Positions 15,284-24,363 are shown, counted from the stretch's first letter. The stretch: DNA of 64,000 nucleotides from Natrinema salinisoli (GCF_020405205.1 NZ_CP084469.1:4126308-4190307); one strand, 5' to 3'. Made by a program: numbers and translations. The notes: generated by a model not told the origin, from the sequence alone.

Positions 15284-15766
15284 TCATCCTTCCAACCGTG
15301 CCTTCGCCAGCCGGTGGCGCGCTCGGAACATGGCTTCGAACCCGATTTTCGAAACGGGCGCGACCGCATCGCCGAGCCCGCCCAGCGGGAGTTCGTACTC
15401 GACGCGGTCCCGGAGCCTCGTCCGCTCGCCGTCGGCGTGGAAGGTGTGGGTGTGCTCCCAGTGATCGAACGGGCCGTGAACCATCTCGTCGCGAAAGTAC
15501 GCCGAGCCGTCCTCGCGCTCGCGAGCCGTGATCACCGAGGTCCAGTGCTGGCGCGGTCCCACACCGAAGGGCCGCATCGACAGGGCGATCTCCGAGCCGG
15601 GCTCGAGCACGTCCGGGTCCGGCTCGCCGTCCGGCCCGATCACGCGTTCGACGCGCAGGTTCATCCAGTCGGGGGTCACCGCCTCGAGTCCGGAAATCCG
15701 CGAGTTGAATTCCCAGACGTCTTCGAACGGGGAATCGACGGTCGTTTCGCGTTCGTACGTCTGCAT
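15284..15766 (-). CDS. SRPBCC-family (polyketide cyclase/dehydrase-like) protein
   Basis: The 160-residue product has a START/SRPBCC ligand-binding fold: it begins QTYERETTVDSPFEDVWEF, continues with LTPDW-like VTPDWMNLRV, a strand-rich centre and a long C-terminal helix (IGFEAMFRARHRLAKARL). These proteins bind small hydrophobic ligands in a helix-grip cavity; no ligand or reaction can be inferred. I chose the ATG at 15766, preceded by GGAGAG at a normal spacing, instead of the ATG 15 codons upstream. It is in the same direction as nosL (88-base gap) and the Lrp regulator gene. Confidence 0.82.
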   Translation of the reverse strand: MQTYERETTVDSPFEDVWEFNSRISGLEAVTPDWMNLRVERVIGPDGEPDPDVLEPGSEIALSMRPFGVGPRQHWTSVITAREREDGSAYFRDEMVHGPFDHWEHTHTFHADGERTRLRDRVEYELPLGGLGDAVAPVSKIGFEAMFRARHRLAKARLEG

Positions 15767-15844
15767 CTGTATCTCTCCGTACGAGGGCCAGCCGGAAAAC
15801 GTGAATCCCACCGATGGGTGACGACGGATCGGTTCCGTGCGAGA

Positions 15845-16273
15845 CTACTTCAGGCGCTCCTGCAGGAAGGACGGATGCGCGGCGGTGACGCCCTCGATCT
15901 CGAGGATTTCCTCGGAGATCGTTTCGCCGAGGGCGTCGCCGTCCTCGGCGCGCACTTCGGCCATCAGCATGTGATCACCGCTGGAGCTGTACAGCGCCTC
16001 GACCTCGTCGAGATCCTTCAGGGCCTTCGTCGCCTTGACGTAGCGCTCGCTCGCCACGTCGATTCCGACCAGCGCAATCGTCTGACTCGAGAGCTTCTTG
16101 GGGTCGACGTCGGCGGAATAGCCGACGATGACGCCCTCCTCCTCGAGTTGGTTGATATACTTTCGGACGGTCGGTTTCGAGACGTTCGCCCGCTCCGCGA
16201 TCTCCGCATAGGACGCCTGAGCGTCCTCTTCGAGAACATCGAGAATACGATCTTCCGTCGCCTGGGTACTCAT
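15845..16273 (-). CDS. Lrp/AsnC-family transcription regulator
   Basis: This 142-residue regulator has an N-terminal winged helix-turn-helix (DRILDVLEEDAQASYAEIAERANVSKPTVRKYINQLEEEG split over residues 8-48) and a C-terminal RAM domain (about 65-140) that in this family oligomerises and binds amino acids. The start at 16273 removes an implausible N-terminal extension. A TATA-like AGATATTTTTCC lies about 35 bases upstream on the same strand, next to a GTATAC palindrome that could be an autoregulatory site. It diverges from a small membrane-protein gene, and the 156-base spacer holds both promoters. Targets are unknown. Confidence 0.88.
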   Translation of the reverse strand: MSTQATEDRILDVLEEDAQASYAEIAERANVSKPTVRKYINQLEEEGVIVGYSADVDPKKLSSQTIALVGIDVASERYVKATKALKDLDEVEALYSSSGDHMLMAEVRAEDGDALGETISEEILEIEGVTAAHPSFLQERLK

Positions 16274-16429
16274 GAGAGTATGTTTTGCTCGGGCGGAAAA
16301 ATATCTTTTGTATACGAAAACGACGGATATCCGAACGGTAGGCGGCCGAGTGGCGCGCTCGAAAATCGAGGATTTGGGTCGCGTAACCGCCGGACTTATT
16401 CTCCCGCTGGGCACAGATTCGGCACCGGA

Positions 16430-16744
16430 ATGGTCGATCCAAACCTCATTAGCGGTTCCGTCTGGATCGTGTGCGGCCTCGCGATTCTGGGTCTGGGCTA
16501 CCTGATCGCGTTTCGCGGGCGGGCGGACCTGCACGCGAACTACGACGAGTCGGTCGACCCGGCACACGTTTCGCGGTGGGCCGGCGGCACGGCCCTACTC
16601 ATGGGACTGCTCGTCGTCGCCTACGGCGTCCGCGAGACGATTTACGGGTTCCAGCCCCGTCTGCTCGCCGGGTTGGTCGTCGTCTTGCTCGTCCTGAGTT
16701 ACCTCTCGAAGCTATTCGCCGGCGGATTGGGTGCCGGTGAGTGA
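16430..16744 (+). CDS. Small membrane protein (three predicted helices), unknown function
   Basis: The 104-residue product has hydrophobic segments at about residues 9-27 (SVWIVCGLAILGLGYLIAF), 50-66 and 75-95. The loop between the first and second contains DPAHVSRWAGG, which recurs in small haloarchaeal DUF3784-like membrane proteins. The ATG at 16430 is preceded by a TATA-like GGACTTATTC about 35 bases upstream and no clear ribosome-binding site, so it may be leaderless. Much longer open frame exists upstream but overlaps other genes antisense and is not credible. Divergent from the Lrp regulator gene, which may control it. Function unknown. Confidence 0.7.
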   Translation: MVDPNLISGSVWIVCGLAILGLGYLIAFRGRADLHANYDESVDPAHVSRWAGGTALLMGLLVVAYGVRETIYGFQPRLLAGLVVVLLVLSYLSKLFAGGLGAGE

Positions 16745-16918
16745 CTGGGCCGGGTCGCTCCTCACAGGACGCTGATGGAGCGACGCGCTCACAGAACCGA
16801 ACGCACCGCTCAACTCTCCGAACCGGTGCATCGAAAACGAAATCCGAACCGCTGAGACGATCGGCGGCCGCGTCGCCGACCGTCGGCTATGGGACGGCTG
16901 GAACGCGGGTCGGCCTGC

Positions 16919-17854
16919 TCAGGTGTGGCGCTCGAGCAGGTCGTAGCTGCGCTCCCACTCGGCGTCCTCGTCGAAGTACCGCTCGGCCAGCGGCTGCTCG
17001 GGCAGCTCGCCGACGGCCGACTTCTCTTCCTGGTAGGACGGCCGATCCTCGTCGACGTAGTAGCGGCCGGTCAGGACGGTGCCCTCGTTGAGCACGTCTT
17101 CGGTCTCGTGCATCATCTCGGCGGCCTCGCGCCGGTCGGTGACGTCGTGGTCGTAGTCGTCGGACTCCTGAATGTCGATGTAGGGGACGTACTGCCGCGC
17201 GTCCTTGTTCCAGGTCGGACACTGGGTCAGGAAGTCGACGTGAGCGAAGCCGTCGTGTTCGATGGCCTCCGCGATGATCTCCTTCGCCTGATTCGGGTTG
17301 ACCGCAGCGGTGCGGGCGACGTAGCTCGCACCGGCGGTCAGCGACAGCGAGAGCGGCCGTAGCGGCGTCTTCGCGCTGCCCGAAGGCTGGGTCTTGGACT
17401 TGTGACCTTTCGGGCTCGTGGGCGAGGTCTGGCCCTTCGTCAGGCCGAAGATCTCGTTGTTGAACACGATGTAGGTCATGTCGTGGTTCTCCCGAGCCGT
17501 GTGGATGAAGTGGTTTCCACCGATGCCGTAGCCGTCGCCGTCACCGCCGGCGGCGATGACCTCGAGGTCCGTGTTCGCCAGCTTGGCGGCGCGGGCCACG
17601 GGCAGCGAGCGGCCGTGGATCGTGTGGAAGCCGTACGTGTCGAGGTAGCTGTTCAGTTTACCGGAACAGCCGATTCCGGTGACGGTCAGCACTTCTTCGG
17701 GCGTCTTGCCGACTTCCGGCAGGGCCTGTTTGAGCGACTTCAGGACGCCGAAGTCGCCACAGCCAGGACACCATGTCGGCTGCGGTTCGACGCCGGGCGT
17801 GAACTCGTCCCGGTCGATCTCCCGTTCCTCTCCGATGGCGTTGAATGCACTCAT
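16919..17854 (-). CDS. korB: 2-oxoacid:ferredoxin oxidoreductase beta subunit (KorB type)
   Basis: KorB binds thiamine diphosphate and one [4Fe-4S] cluster; with KorA it oxidatively decarboxylates a 2-oxoacid to acyl-CoA while reducing ferredoxin. The 311-residue product has QPTWCPGCGDFGV (two cluster cysteines), GIGCSGKLNSYL with a third, HGRSLPVARAAK, the thiamine-diphosphate motif GGDGDGYGIGGNHFIH, and YIVFNNEIFGLTKGQ. DFLTQCPTWN carries a further Cys. It follows korA after 3 bases in one operon. Halophilic archaea use such enzymes in place of the NAD-linked 2-oxoacid dehydrogenase complexes. 2-oxoglutarate is the likely substrate, but pyruvate cannot be excluded from sequence reading alone. 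Confidence 0.9.
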   Translation of the reverse strand: MSAFNAIGEEREIDRDEFTPGVEPQPTWCPGCGDFGVLKSLKQALPEVGKTPEEVLTVTGIGCSGKLNSYLDTYGFHTIHGRSLPVARAAKLANTDLEVIAAGGDGDGYGIGGNHFIHTARENHDMTYIVFNNEIFGLTKGQTSPTSPKGHKSKTQPSGSAKTPLRPLSLSLTAGASYVARTAAVNPNQAKEIIAEAIEHDGFAHVDFLTQCPTWNKDARQYVPYIDIQESDDYDHDVTDRREAAEMMHETEDVLNEGTVLTGRYYVDEDRPSYQEEKSAVGELPEQPLAERYFDEDAEWERSYDLLERHT

Positions 17855-17857
17855 AGT

Positions 17858-19759
17858 TCAGTCACCTGCAGCGGGTTCGATTCGCACCTGTGCGGTCGGC
17901 TGGCGGTCCTCGTCGGCGACGTTGACCTCGTAGCCCTCGACGATCTCGGCGGGCTCGAAGGGGTTGCCGTTGTACTTCAGCAGACTGGTCATCTTCTCGC
18001 CGTACCGGCCCAGTTCCTTCTGGATCAGGCCGCGGAACTGCGCGGTGGCGTTCATCTCGACGACCATCGCCTCGTCGACGCTCTCGAGGAACTCGGTCAT
18101 CTCGGCCTCGGGGAACGGCATCATGTCGGAGACGCTGACCCCCTTGACGGAGTGGCCGTTCTCGTTGAGCCGTTCGACGGCTTCGTTGACGGCACCGTGG
18201 GACGAGCCCCACGTGATGATACCGTAGTCGGCCGTCTCGTCGCCGTAGTAGGTCTGATTGGAGTCGCGTTCCTCGTCGAGCTCCTCCCGGATGGAGTCGA
18301 GCTTCTCGATGCGCCGCGTCATCTGTGCGACGCGGTTGTCGGGGTCCTCGCTGATATGGCCGACGGGCGAGTGTTCGTTCCCGGTCGCGAGGTAGCGCCC
18401 GTCCTTCTGGCCGGGCAGCGACCGCGGGGCGACGTTGTTCTCGGCGTCCTCGTAGTTGAACCGCTTGAACTTGCCGCTCGCGTCGTGAGCGGCCTCCGCG
18501 AGTTCGTCCTCCGTCAGCGTCGAGCCCAGATCCGGCTTCGGTTGGCGGTCGAAGAACTCGACGTCGACGTTCTTGTTCTCGCCCGAGAGCTTCTGATCGT
18601 AGATGACGATCGCCGGAAGCTGGTAGTCCCACGCGATTTCGAAGGCGAGCCTGGTCTGCTCGTAGGCTTCCTCGATGCTGCTGGGAGCGAAGACGACCCG
18701 CGAGGAGTCGCCCTGGCTCGTGTAGAGGACGAACTCGAGGTCGCCCTGTTCGGGTTTCGTCGGCATCCCGGTCGAGGGGCCGGCCCGCATCGATTCGACG
18801 AGGACGAGCGGCGTCTCGGTCATCTCCGCCAGTCCGAGCGGTTCGCTCATAAGCGCGAAGCCACCGCCGGAGGAGCCGGACATGGCCTTCGCACCTGCGT
18901 GGCTCGCACCGAGCGCGAGCGCCGCGGCGGCGATCTCGTCTTCGACCTGCTCGGAGACGCCGCCCATGTCGGGGAAGTTCTGGGCGAGGATGGTGAACAC
19001 GTCCGTCCACGGCGTCATCGGGTAGCCGGCGATGAACCGACAGCCGGCGTCGATGGCACCGTAGGCGATCGCGTTCGAACCCGACAGGAGCGCCTGTTCG
19101 GTCTCGTGAGAGCCTTCGGGGGCGCGCAGTTCGTGTTCGAACTCGTACTCCTCGTTGACCGTATCGTAGGCCTCGTGGAGGATCTCGAGGTTCGCCTCGA
19201 GGACGTCGCCGCCCATGGCGTCCGACATCAGGTCCTCGATGTGCTCGAGGTCCATGTCGAGCAGCGCCGCCGTCACGCCGACGCCGGCGGTGTTGCGCAT
19301 GACCTCGCGGCCGTGTTCCCGAGCGAGTCCGCGGAGGTCCATCGGGAAGACGTGCCAGTCGTTCTCCTCGGCACGGGCCTCGAGATCGATCGCTTCGACG
19401 TCCTCCTCGCTGACGAGACCTTCGTCGTAGACGATGATCCCGCCCTCGCGGAGATCGTCGAGGTTCTCTGACAGGGGTTTGATCTCTTCGTTCCCGTAGT
19501 AGGCCTCTTCCTGAGGGTTGCGGGCGAAGGAGTCGCCCAGCGAGAGCAGGAAGTTGTAGCCGTCACCGCGTGACTGTACCTCGTGGTCTGCGGCTCGGAT
19601 CTCGACGTACGTGTGGCCACCGCGGATCCGCGACGGATAGTGGCGGTGTGTGAATACGTCGAGCCCCGAGCGCATCAGCGCCTTGGCAAAGTTCTGGCTC
19701 GTCGAGTCGATCCCGTCGCCGGAACCGCCCGCGATTCGCCAGATGAGTTCGTCGCTCAT
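17858..19759 (-). CDS. korA: 2-oxoacid:ferredoxin oxidoreductase alpha subunit (fused gamma-alpha, KorA type)
   Basis: The 633-residue subunit fuses the gamma domain (about residues 1-190, starting LIWRIAGGSGDGIDSTSQNF and containing RIRGGHTYVE) to the alpha domain (GSNAIAYGAIDAGCRFIAGYPMTPWT through the conserved VEDEIAAAALALGASHAGAK and MSGSSGGGF). Together with KorB it forms the alpha2beta2-type haloarchaeal enzyme that makes acyl-CoA and reduced ferredoxin in the central pathway. AGPSTGMPTKPEQGD is another family block. The gene is first in the korAB operon. Upstream, on the same strand, a TATA-like TCTATAG is followed by TTTAGGCACG, identical to half of the operator-like palindrome in front of the ABC ATPase gene at 35.2 kb. 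Confidence 0.9.
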   Translation of the reverse strand: MSDELIWRIAGGSGDGIDSTSQNFAKALMRSGLDVFTHRHYPSRIRGGHTYVEIRAADHEVQSRGDGYNFLLSLGDSFARNPQEEAYYGNEEIKPLSENLDDLREGGIIVYDEGLVSEEDVEAIDLEARAEENDWHVFPMDLRGLAREHGREVMRNTAGVGVTAALLDMDLEHIEDLMSDAMGGDVLEANLEILHEAYDTVNEEYEFEHELRAPEGSHETEQALLSGSNAIAYGAIDAGCRFIAGYPMTPWTDVFTILAQNFPDMGGVSEQVEDEIAAAALALGASHAGAKAMSGSSGGGFALMSEPLGLAEMTETPLVLVESMRAGPSTGMPTKPEQGDLEFVLYTSQGDSSRVVFAPSSIEEAYEQTRLAFEIAWDYQLPAIVIYDQKLSGENKNVDVEFFDRQPKPDLGSTLTEDELAEAAHDASGKFKRFNYEDAENNVAPRSLPGQKDGRYLATGNEHSPVGHISEDPDNRVAQMTRRIEKLDSIREELDEERDSNQTYYGDETADYGIITWGSSHGAVNEAVERLNENGHSVKGVSVSDMMPFPEAEMTEFLESVDEAMVVEMNATAQFRGLIQKELGRYGEKMTSLLKYNGNPFEPAEIVEGYEVNVADEDRQPTAQVRIEPAAGD

Positions 19760-19997
19760 AGATGGATCAGTGGCCGATGGGCCAACCGTACCCGGAATTT
19801 CGGACTACCGTGCCTAAAGCCTTTGCTATAGATTACCAAGGATCTTTCGTGAAGAATGGACATCCATTGAAGAATATGTATGAAAGATCATTACTATTGG
19901 AGGGAAACGCGTTCATAATTGTCTACAACTGTGGGGAACCGACGGCCCGTTTCTCCCTCGCGAAGGGTGAAATACGCCTCCAAAATTCCTGAGATGA

Positions 19998-20774
19998 TCA
20001 CTTCAGGCCGTCGGGTGCAGCCGGCTCGAGCCCGGTTTCGTCGAAGAATTCGGTGAGAAAGTCGACGCGCTCGGGGATTTCGGTCGGGTCGTGGGAATCC
20101 GTCCCGGCAGTCACGGCGACGTCGTGTTCGCGGAGGACGGTCAGGAACGACTCGGACGGATGGACGACGGCGGAGTCGGCCAGCGCTCGTCCGGCGTTGA
20201 CCTCCGGAACCGTCCGCGAGTCGGCAACTGCCTGTGCCACTCGCCGGTAGTGGTCCTCGGTCGCCCGTCCCCGTAACGGCGGCGTCCGCTCGAGCAAGTC
20301 CACGTGCGCCGCGATATCGAACAGTTCCGATTCGACGAGCGCGACGAGCTGCTCGAAGTACCCATCGACGACCGCATCGCGTTCGGCCTCGGACATGTCT
20401 TCGAAGTGCGAGGCGATCTGTACGTTGTGTCCGTCGACGTCGTGAACGCTCCCGATCGCGTAGTCGAAGCCCGCCTCCGAGAGAAAACCATCGATGGCCG
20501 CCTCGTCGCGGGGATCGTAGTCCATCTCGACGGCGTCGTAGATCTCGATATCGAAGTCGTCCCGCAGCCGTTCGATTCCCCGTCTGCGCCGTTCGTAGGT
20601 GAGGTCGAGATTGAACCCGTAGACGCTCCGCATCGATTCCGGGCGCTCGCGTCGGGCGACGTTGCAGTGGTCTGCGAAGCCGACGCCCTCGAGACCGGCC
20701 GATTCCGCGGCCCGAACCATCGATCTAAGAAAGTCGCCGTCCGAGTAGTTCGAGTGCACGTGAAAATCCCGCAT
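19998..20774 (-). CDS. PHP-domain phosphoesterase
   Basis: The 258-residue product is a PHP-fold metallophosphoesterase related to histidinol phosphatase and PolX/YcdX-type enzymes. Metal-binding motifs appear in order: HVHSNYSDG (residues 5-13), GFADHCN, AVEMDY, GSVHDVDGH, AAHVDLLE and TAGTDSHDP. All positions expected for the trinuclear site are filled, so it should be active. The DHC and SDG motifs resemble the HisK histidinol-phosphatase branch, but the substrate is uncertain. It stands alone: the korA promoter region lies upstream on one side, and the divergent LUD-domain gene is 217 bases away on the other. Confidence 0.85.
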   Translation of the reverse strand: MRDFHVHSNYSDGDFLRSMVRAAESAGLEGVGFADHCNVARRERPESMRSVYGFNLDLTYERRRRGIERLRDDFDIEIYDAVEMDYDPRDEAAIDGFLSEAGFDYAIGSVHDVDGHNVQIASHFEDMSEAERDAVVDGYFEQLVALVESELFDIAAHVDLLERTPPLRGRATEDHYRRVAQAVADSRTVPEVNAGRALADSAVVHPSESFLTVLREHDVAVTAGTDSHDPTEIPERVDFLTEFFDETGLEPAAPDGLK

Positions 20775-20991
20775 ACGTCGTCGACCACGGGCGACGTGTT
20801 AGTCGTTTTGCTCGCGGAACAAGTCCGAATCGTGGGATCCGCGGGCGGTGAGACGGTGTTTTTCGTTCCCGTCAGACGATGCGGATAGCTCGCTGAATGG
20901 ACGGAGTAACACCGGAGTAATCAGCTAACCCCGGTATCCGCGAGCGCTTAAGTCGGTCTCTCCCCCAGACGAACGTACAGATACATCCGAA

Positions 20992-21648
20992 ATGTCACAA
21001 CAGAAATCAGATTACGTCGCCGATACAGAAATCGACGCAGGGCTCGACGATCTTCCGACCGATGCGGCCATCGAGGAAACCGTCGAAAACCTCGAGGCCA
21101 ACGGCTTCGACGTCGTCGTCGCCGACTCGGCCGAAGAGGCCCTCGAAACGGTCCAGTCACAGATTCCCACCGGCGCGTCGGTGATGAACGGCCACTCCAC
21201 GACGCTCGAAGAGATCGGCTTCGCCGAGTACCTCTCCGAGGGCGATCACGAGTGGGAGAGCCTGGCGGACGAGATCTGGAGTATCGACGACGATGCGAAG
21301 CGTCAGGCCGCTCGTCGCGAGTCACAGACTGCCGACTACTTCCTCGGCGGCATCAACGCGATCGCCCAGACCGGTGAACTCGTCGCGGCCGATCGCTCCG
21401 GCAGTCGAATCGGCGCGTATCCCTTTGCTGCGAGCAACCTCGTTATCGTCAGTGGCGTCAACAAGATCGTACCGACGCTCGACGATGCGCTCGAGCGCCT
21501 CGAGTCGGTTGCCTACCCCCTCGAGAACGAGCGAGCGCAGGAGGCCTATGGGGTCGATTCCGCTATCGCCAAGCAACTCATCTTCCGACAGGAACTCGAA
21601 GAGGGGCGCACGACCGTCGTCTTGATCCGCGATCAGCTGGGATACTAA
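20992..21648 (+). CDS. LUD-domain (LutC/YkgG-like) protein
   Basis: This 218-residue protein consists of a single LUD domain, related to the LutC subunit of the iron-sulfur lactate-oxidation complex. Characteristic parts are the nucleotide-like NGHSTTLEEIGF, the central ADYFLGGINAIAQTGELVAADRSGSRIG (shown here over two adjoining motifs) and NKIVPTLDDALERLE. LutA and LutB partners are not adjacent, so a lactate role is uncertain; stand-alone LUD proteins are common in haloarchaea. A TATA-like CGCTTAAGTC lies about 47 bases before the ATG, giving a short leader. Confidence 0.82.
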   Translation: MSQQKSDYVADTEIDAGLDDLPTDAAIEETVENLEANGFDVVVADSAEEALETVQSQIPTGASVMNGHSTTLEEIGFAEYLSEGDHEWESLADEIWSIDDDAKRQAARRESQTADYFLGGINAIAQTGELVAADRSGSRIGAYPFAASNLVIVSGVNKIVPTLDDALERLESVAYPLENERAQEAYGVDSAIAKQLIFRQELEEGRTTVVLIRDQLGY

Positions 21649-21712
21649 CTCGGTCGGGCTCAGGACGCAGGCTCGTCGAATACAGAAACCGAACAGCGCA
21701 CTGACTTGCGAA

Positions 21713-22864
21713 TTATTCGTTGCGCGGATTTCTCGGGTGGTAGTCAGTGTCGTACTCGCCGGGCTGGTCGTCGACGCGGTCGGGGTTGATCCGACCGGAT
21801 AGCAGCATGAAGTCGACCAGCGTCAGCGCGAGCATCGCCTCGACGACGGGGACCCCCCGCGGCGGCAGGACGGGGTCGTGCCGGCCGATGACTTTCTCTT
21901 CTTTGAGTTCGCCCGTCTCCCAGTCGGCGGTCTGCTGGGACTTGGGGATCGAGGTCGGCGCGTGGAGCGTCACTTCGCCGTAGATCGGCTCGCCGGAGCT
22001 GATACCGCCCTGGATACCGCCGTGGTCGTTTTCGACGGGAACTGGGTTGCCATCGTCGTCGAACTCCCAGTCGTCGTTTCGCTCCTTGCCGGTCCATTCG
22101 GCGGCGTCCGTTCCGAGGCCGAACTCGAAGGCCGTCGTCGCCGGCACCGACATCATCGCCTGCCCCAGCCGAGCCGACAGCGAGTCGAACCGAGGTGCGC
22201 CGAGGCCGACGGGAACGCCCTGCGCCTCGAAGTAGATGCTGCCACCGATGGAGTCGCCTTCCTCCTGGTACTCCGCGATCCGCTCTTGCATCCGCTCGGC
22301 GGTTTCGGGATGTGCACAGCGGACGTCGTTCTCCTCGCTGTGTTCTTTGATCTCCTCGAAACTCACGTCCGGCGCTTCGATGTCGCCGATCTGGTTGACG
22401 TGGGCCTTGAGTTCGATCCCCTCTCGAGCAAGGATTTTCTTCGCGATCGCGCCGGCCGCGACCCAGTTGACGGTCTCGCGGGCCGACGAGCGGCCGCCGC
22501 CGCCCCAGTTACGAGTGCCGAACTTTGCGGAGTAGGTGAAGTCGCCGTGACTGGGCCGGGGCGCGGTGATGAAGGGCTCGTACTTGCCCGAACGGGCGTC
22601 CTTGTTCTGGATGATCAACCCGATCGGCGTCCCCGTCGTGTAGCCGTCCTGAACCCCCGACTTGATCGAGACGGCGTCGGGTTCGCCGCGGCTGGTCGTG
22701 ATCATCGACTGGCCCGGCTTTCGCCGGTCGAGATCCTCCTGAATGTCCTCCTCGGAGAGCTCGAGGCCGGCGGGACAGCCCGAGACCGTACAGCCCATCG
22801 CCTCCCCGTGGCTCTCGCCGAACGTGGTCACCTGAAAGAGGCGACCGAAGCGGTTGCCGTTCAT
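21713..22864 (-). CDS. aroC: Chorismate synthase
   Basis: AroC converts 5-enolpyruvylshikimate-3-phosphate to chorismate with reduced FMN, the last shared step of aromatic amino-acid synthesis. The 383-residue product has the three family signatures: GESHGEAMGCTVSGCPAG near residue 17, the central RSSARETVNWVAAGAIAKK, and RHDPVLPPRGVPVVEAM near the C-terminus. RRKPGQS and HGDFTYSAKFGTRNWGGGGR are also present. A GTG two codons upstream exists, but the ATG at 22864 gives the family start NGNRFGRLFQ. No other shikimate gene is in the window. Confidence 0.96.
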   Translation of the reverse strand: MNGNRFGRLFQVTTFGESHGEAMGCTVSGCPAGLELSEEDIQEDLDRRKPGQSMITTSRGEPDAVSIKSGVQDGYTTGTPIGLIIQNKDARSGKYEPFITAPRPSHGDFTYSAKFGTRNWGGGGRSSARETVNWVAAGAIAKKILAREGIELKAHVNQIGDIEAPDVSFEEIKEHSEENDVRCAHPETAERMQERIAEYQEEGDSIGGSIYFEAQGVPVGLGAPRFDSLSARLGQAMMSVPATTAFEFGLGTDAAEWTGKERNDDWEFDDDGNPVPVENDHGGIQGGISSGEPIYGEVTLHAPTSIPKSQQTADWETGELKEEKVIGRHDPVLPPRGVPVVEAMLALTLVDFMLLSGRINPDRVDDQPGEYDTDYHPRNPRNE

Positions 22865-22994
22865 TACCACGTCCTCTGGGACGCGGACACTTAGCGGTGC
22901 AGGATTCGTGCGAGAACCGCGAGCGGCCCGCCGTCGGCTCCTCGAGCGACTCCGACACCCTCCACATCGGCAAACGGTACCGACGAGAAGAGCG

Positions 22995-23780
22995 CTATCC
23001 GAACGATCCGAGCGACGACTGGAGGTTCCGGTCCGTCGCTCCCGTCTCGAGGTCGTAGCCGACGAGGTCGCGCATGTCGACGGCGTAGGTCGTCCCGCCG
23101 TTCGCGAGGACGAGAAGTCGGCCCTTCACGCCGACCACGGTTCCTGATGCCATCGTCTCTCGGACCGGTCGGGCCTCGAGATCGATCCCGTAATCGAACT
23201 CGTAGCGGTCGATGACGTCGAACTCTGCGAGGGCGGATTCCCAGGCGTCGTCGTCGACTGCGGCCGCGAGCGACGCGACCTTCGGGCCGGTTCGAACGCG
23301 ATCGACCAGTCGATTCGCGATCTCGGCCTCGAGCTCGCGGGCGATTTTGCCGTTCGGGACCGTATGAACGTGGGTACCGCGGTCGGCTCCCTGTTCGCGC
23401 AGGCGGGTCTCGAGGCGCCGGCGCTTCGTGACGCCCACTTTGAACGTGTCGGGGGCGAAGGCGGCGATGTAGACGGCGTGCTCCTCGTGGCAGTCCATCT
23501 CGTCTTTCAGGCAGGTGCCGGTACAGCGCGCGCACACCCACGTGCTGGTGTGGAAGTCGCAGTACGGCGTCGACTGTCGGTCGCAGGAGACGTGTCCGCC
23601 GTCGTCGATGGTGCCGGCACAGTGGCGGTCGCCCAGCGAGTAGGCGAGCTCGTCGCCGGGCTCGAGCGGGCGCGCCTCGACGTCGCCGCCGTCGCTCACG
23701 AGCAGCGCCGACCCCCGTCCGCTCGGCTGGTAGCCGACCAGTTGCACGGGTTCGAGTTCGAGTTGGGCGCAAATAGGCAT
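22995..23780 (-). CDS. DUF2797 family protein with cysteine cluster and GIY-YIG-like domain
   Basis: The 261-residue product has an N-terminal cysteine-rich part (HCAGT, SCDRQ, YCDFHTSTWVCARCTGTCLK, DCHEEH) able to bind one or two zinc ions. A segment beginning VYIAAFAPDTFKVGVTKRRR resembles the start of a GIY-YIG nuclease fold, with GKIARELEAEI as the following helix. The C-terminal third (about 205-261) forms a small beta domain (GTVVGVKGRLLVLANGG). DUF2797 is widely conserved in haloarchaea without an established role; nucleic-acid binding is a reasonable guess. Divergent from the BsuPI-like gene. Confidence 0.83.
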   Translation of the reverse strand: MPICAQLELEPVQLVGYQPSGRGSALLVSDGGDVEARPLEPGDELAYSLGDRHCAGTIDDGGHVSCDRQSTPYCDFHTSTWVCARCTGTCLKDEMDCHEEHAVYIAAFAPDTFKVGVTKRRRLETRLREQGADRGTHVHTVPNGKIARELEAEIANRLVDRVRTGPKVASLAAAVDDDAWESALAEFDVIDRYEFDYGIDLEARPVRETMASGTVVGVKGRLLVLANGGTTYAVDMRDLVGYDLETGATDRNLQSSLGSFG

Positions 23781-23885
23781 AGCGCTCTCGGCACCGAGGG
23801 AGCGATCGGTCGCTCGCTACCGAGATGTCTCTCCAGCTCGAGCCGGATACGACGACCGAGTCGATTCTTTCGCCGCCAGCGAACG

Positions 23886-23897
23886 GAAAAGACCTAT
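23886..23897 (+). promoter_or_regulatory. TATA box of the BsuPI-like gene
   Basis: AAAAGACCTATC lies about 33 bases before the ATG at 23924 and supports that start over the ATG at 23825, giving a transcript with almost no leader. Confidence 0.45.
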
Positions 23898-23923
23898 CAG
23901 CGAGCGGGTCGAACCACGGACCC

Positions 23924-24268
23924 ATGAGCCTCGAGGGAGCACTCGAGACGGCGGCAGACGGCGGCAGAGACGCGGTGATGTTCGTGTTCACCGTCACCAA
24001 TACGAGCGACGAGGCGGTCGACCTCCAGTTTTCGGACTCGTGTAAGGCGGAGTTCGTGGTCGAAGACGACGCGGACGAGGTCTGGCGCTTTACCGAGGGC
24101 CGCATGTTCGCCCAGGTACTCAGTTCGAAGACGCTCGGTCCCGGAGAAGCGGCGACGTACGAAGCCGAGTGGTCCGATCCGGACCCCGGCGAGTACACCG
24201 CGATCGCGGAGTTGCGGGCACAGGATACGACCTGTGACGCCCGGACCGACGTGTCGGTCTCCCCCTGA
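23924..24268 (+). CDS. BsuPI-like (intracellular proteinase inhibitor domain) protein
   Basis: The 114-residue beta-sandwich protein matches the BsuPI domain pattern: VMFVFTVTNTSDEAVDLQFS as the first strands, then CKAEFVVEDD, EVWRFTEGRMFAQ and a closing block AATYEAEWSDPDPGEYTA. The founding member inhibits a Bacillus intracellular protease, but archaeal members are uncharacterised and the fold may simply be structural. No signal peptide exists with the chosen start. Three cysteines (near CKAE and TCDAR) are present. The start is chosen because the upstream 33 codons are low-quality and a TATA box lies in them. Confidence 0.75.
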   Translation: MSLEGALETAADGGRDAVMFVFTVTNTSDEAVDLQFSDSCKAEFVVEDDADEVWRFTEGRMFAQVLSSKTLGPGEAATYEAEWSDPDPGEYTAIAELRAQDTTCDARTDVSVSP

Positions 24269-24363
24269 TCGGCCCCGATCGGCGCTCGCCCCGCGCCTCA
24301 CCGGACCCGGCGACGCGAACCGGCAGCGAAGTCCATATACCGTCTCCATCCTAAGCGCCGTCC

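Noticed and set aside
15196..15369. 58-codon extension of NosL
   Set aside because: It would bury the Tat signal and lipobox in the interior of the protein.
14963..16429. N-terminal extension of the small membrane protein to 593 codons
   Set aside because: The extension is antisense to nosL, SRPBCC and Lrp genes and has no plausible domain; the ATG at 16430 starts a coherent membrane protein.
19762..19992. 76-codon + frame in the korA upstream region
   Set aside because: It covers the AT-rich promoter and operator-like half-site, and its composition is not acidic. No ribosome-binding site or homology is evident.
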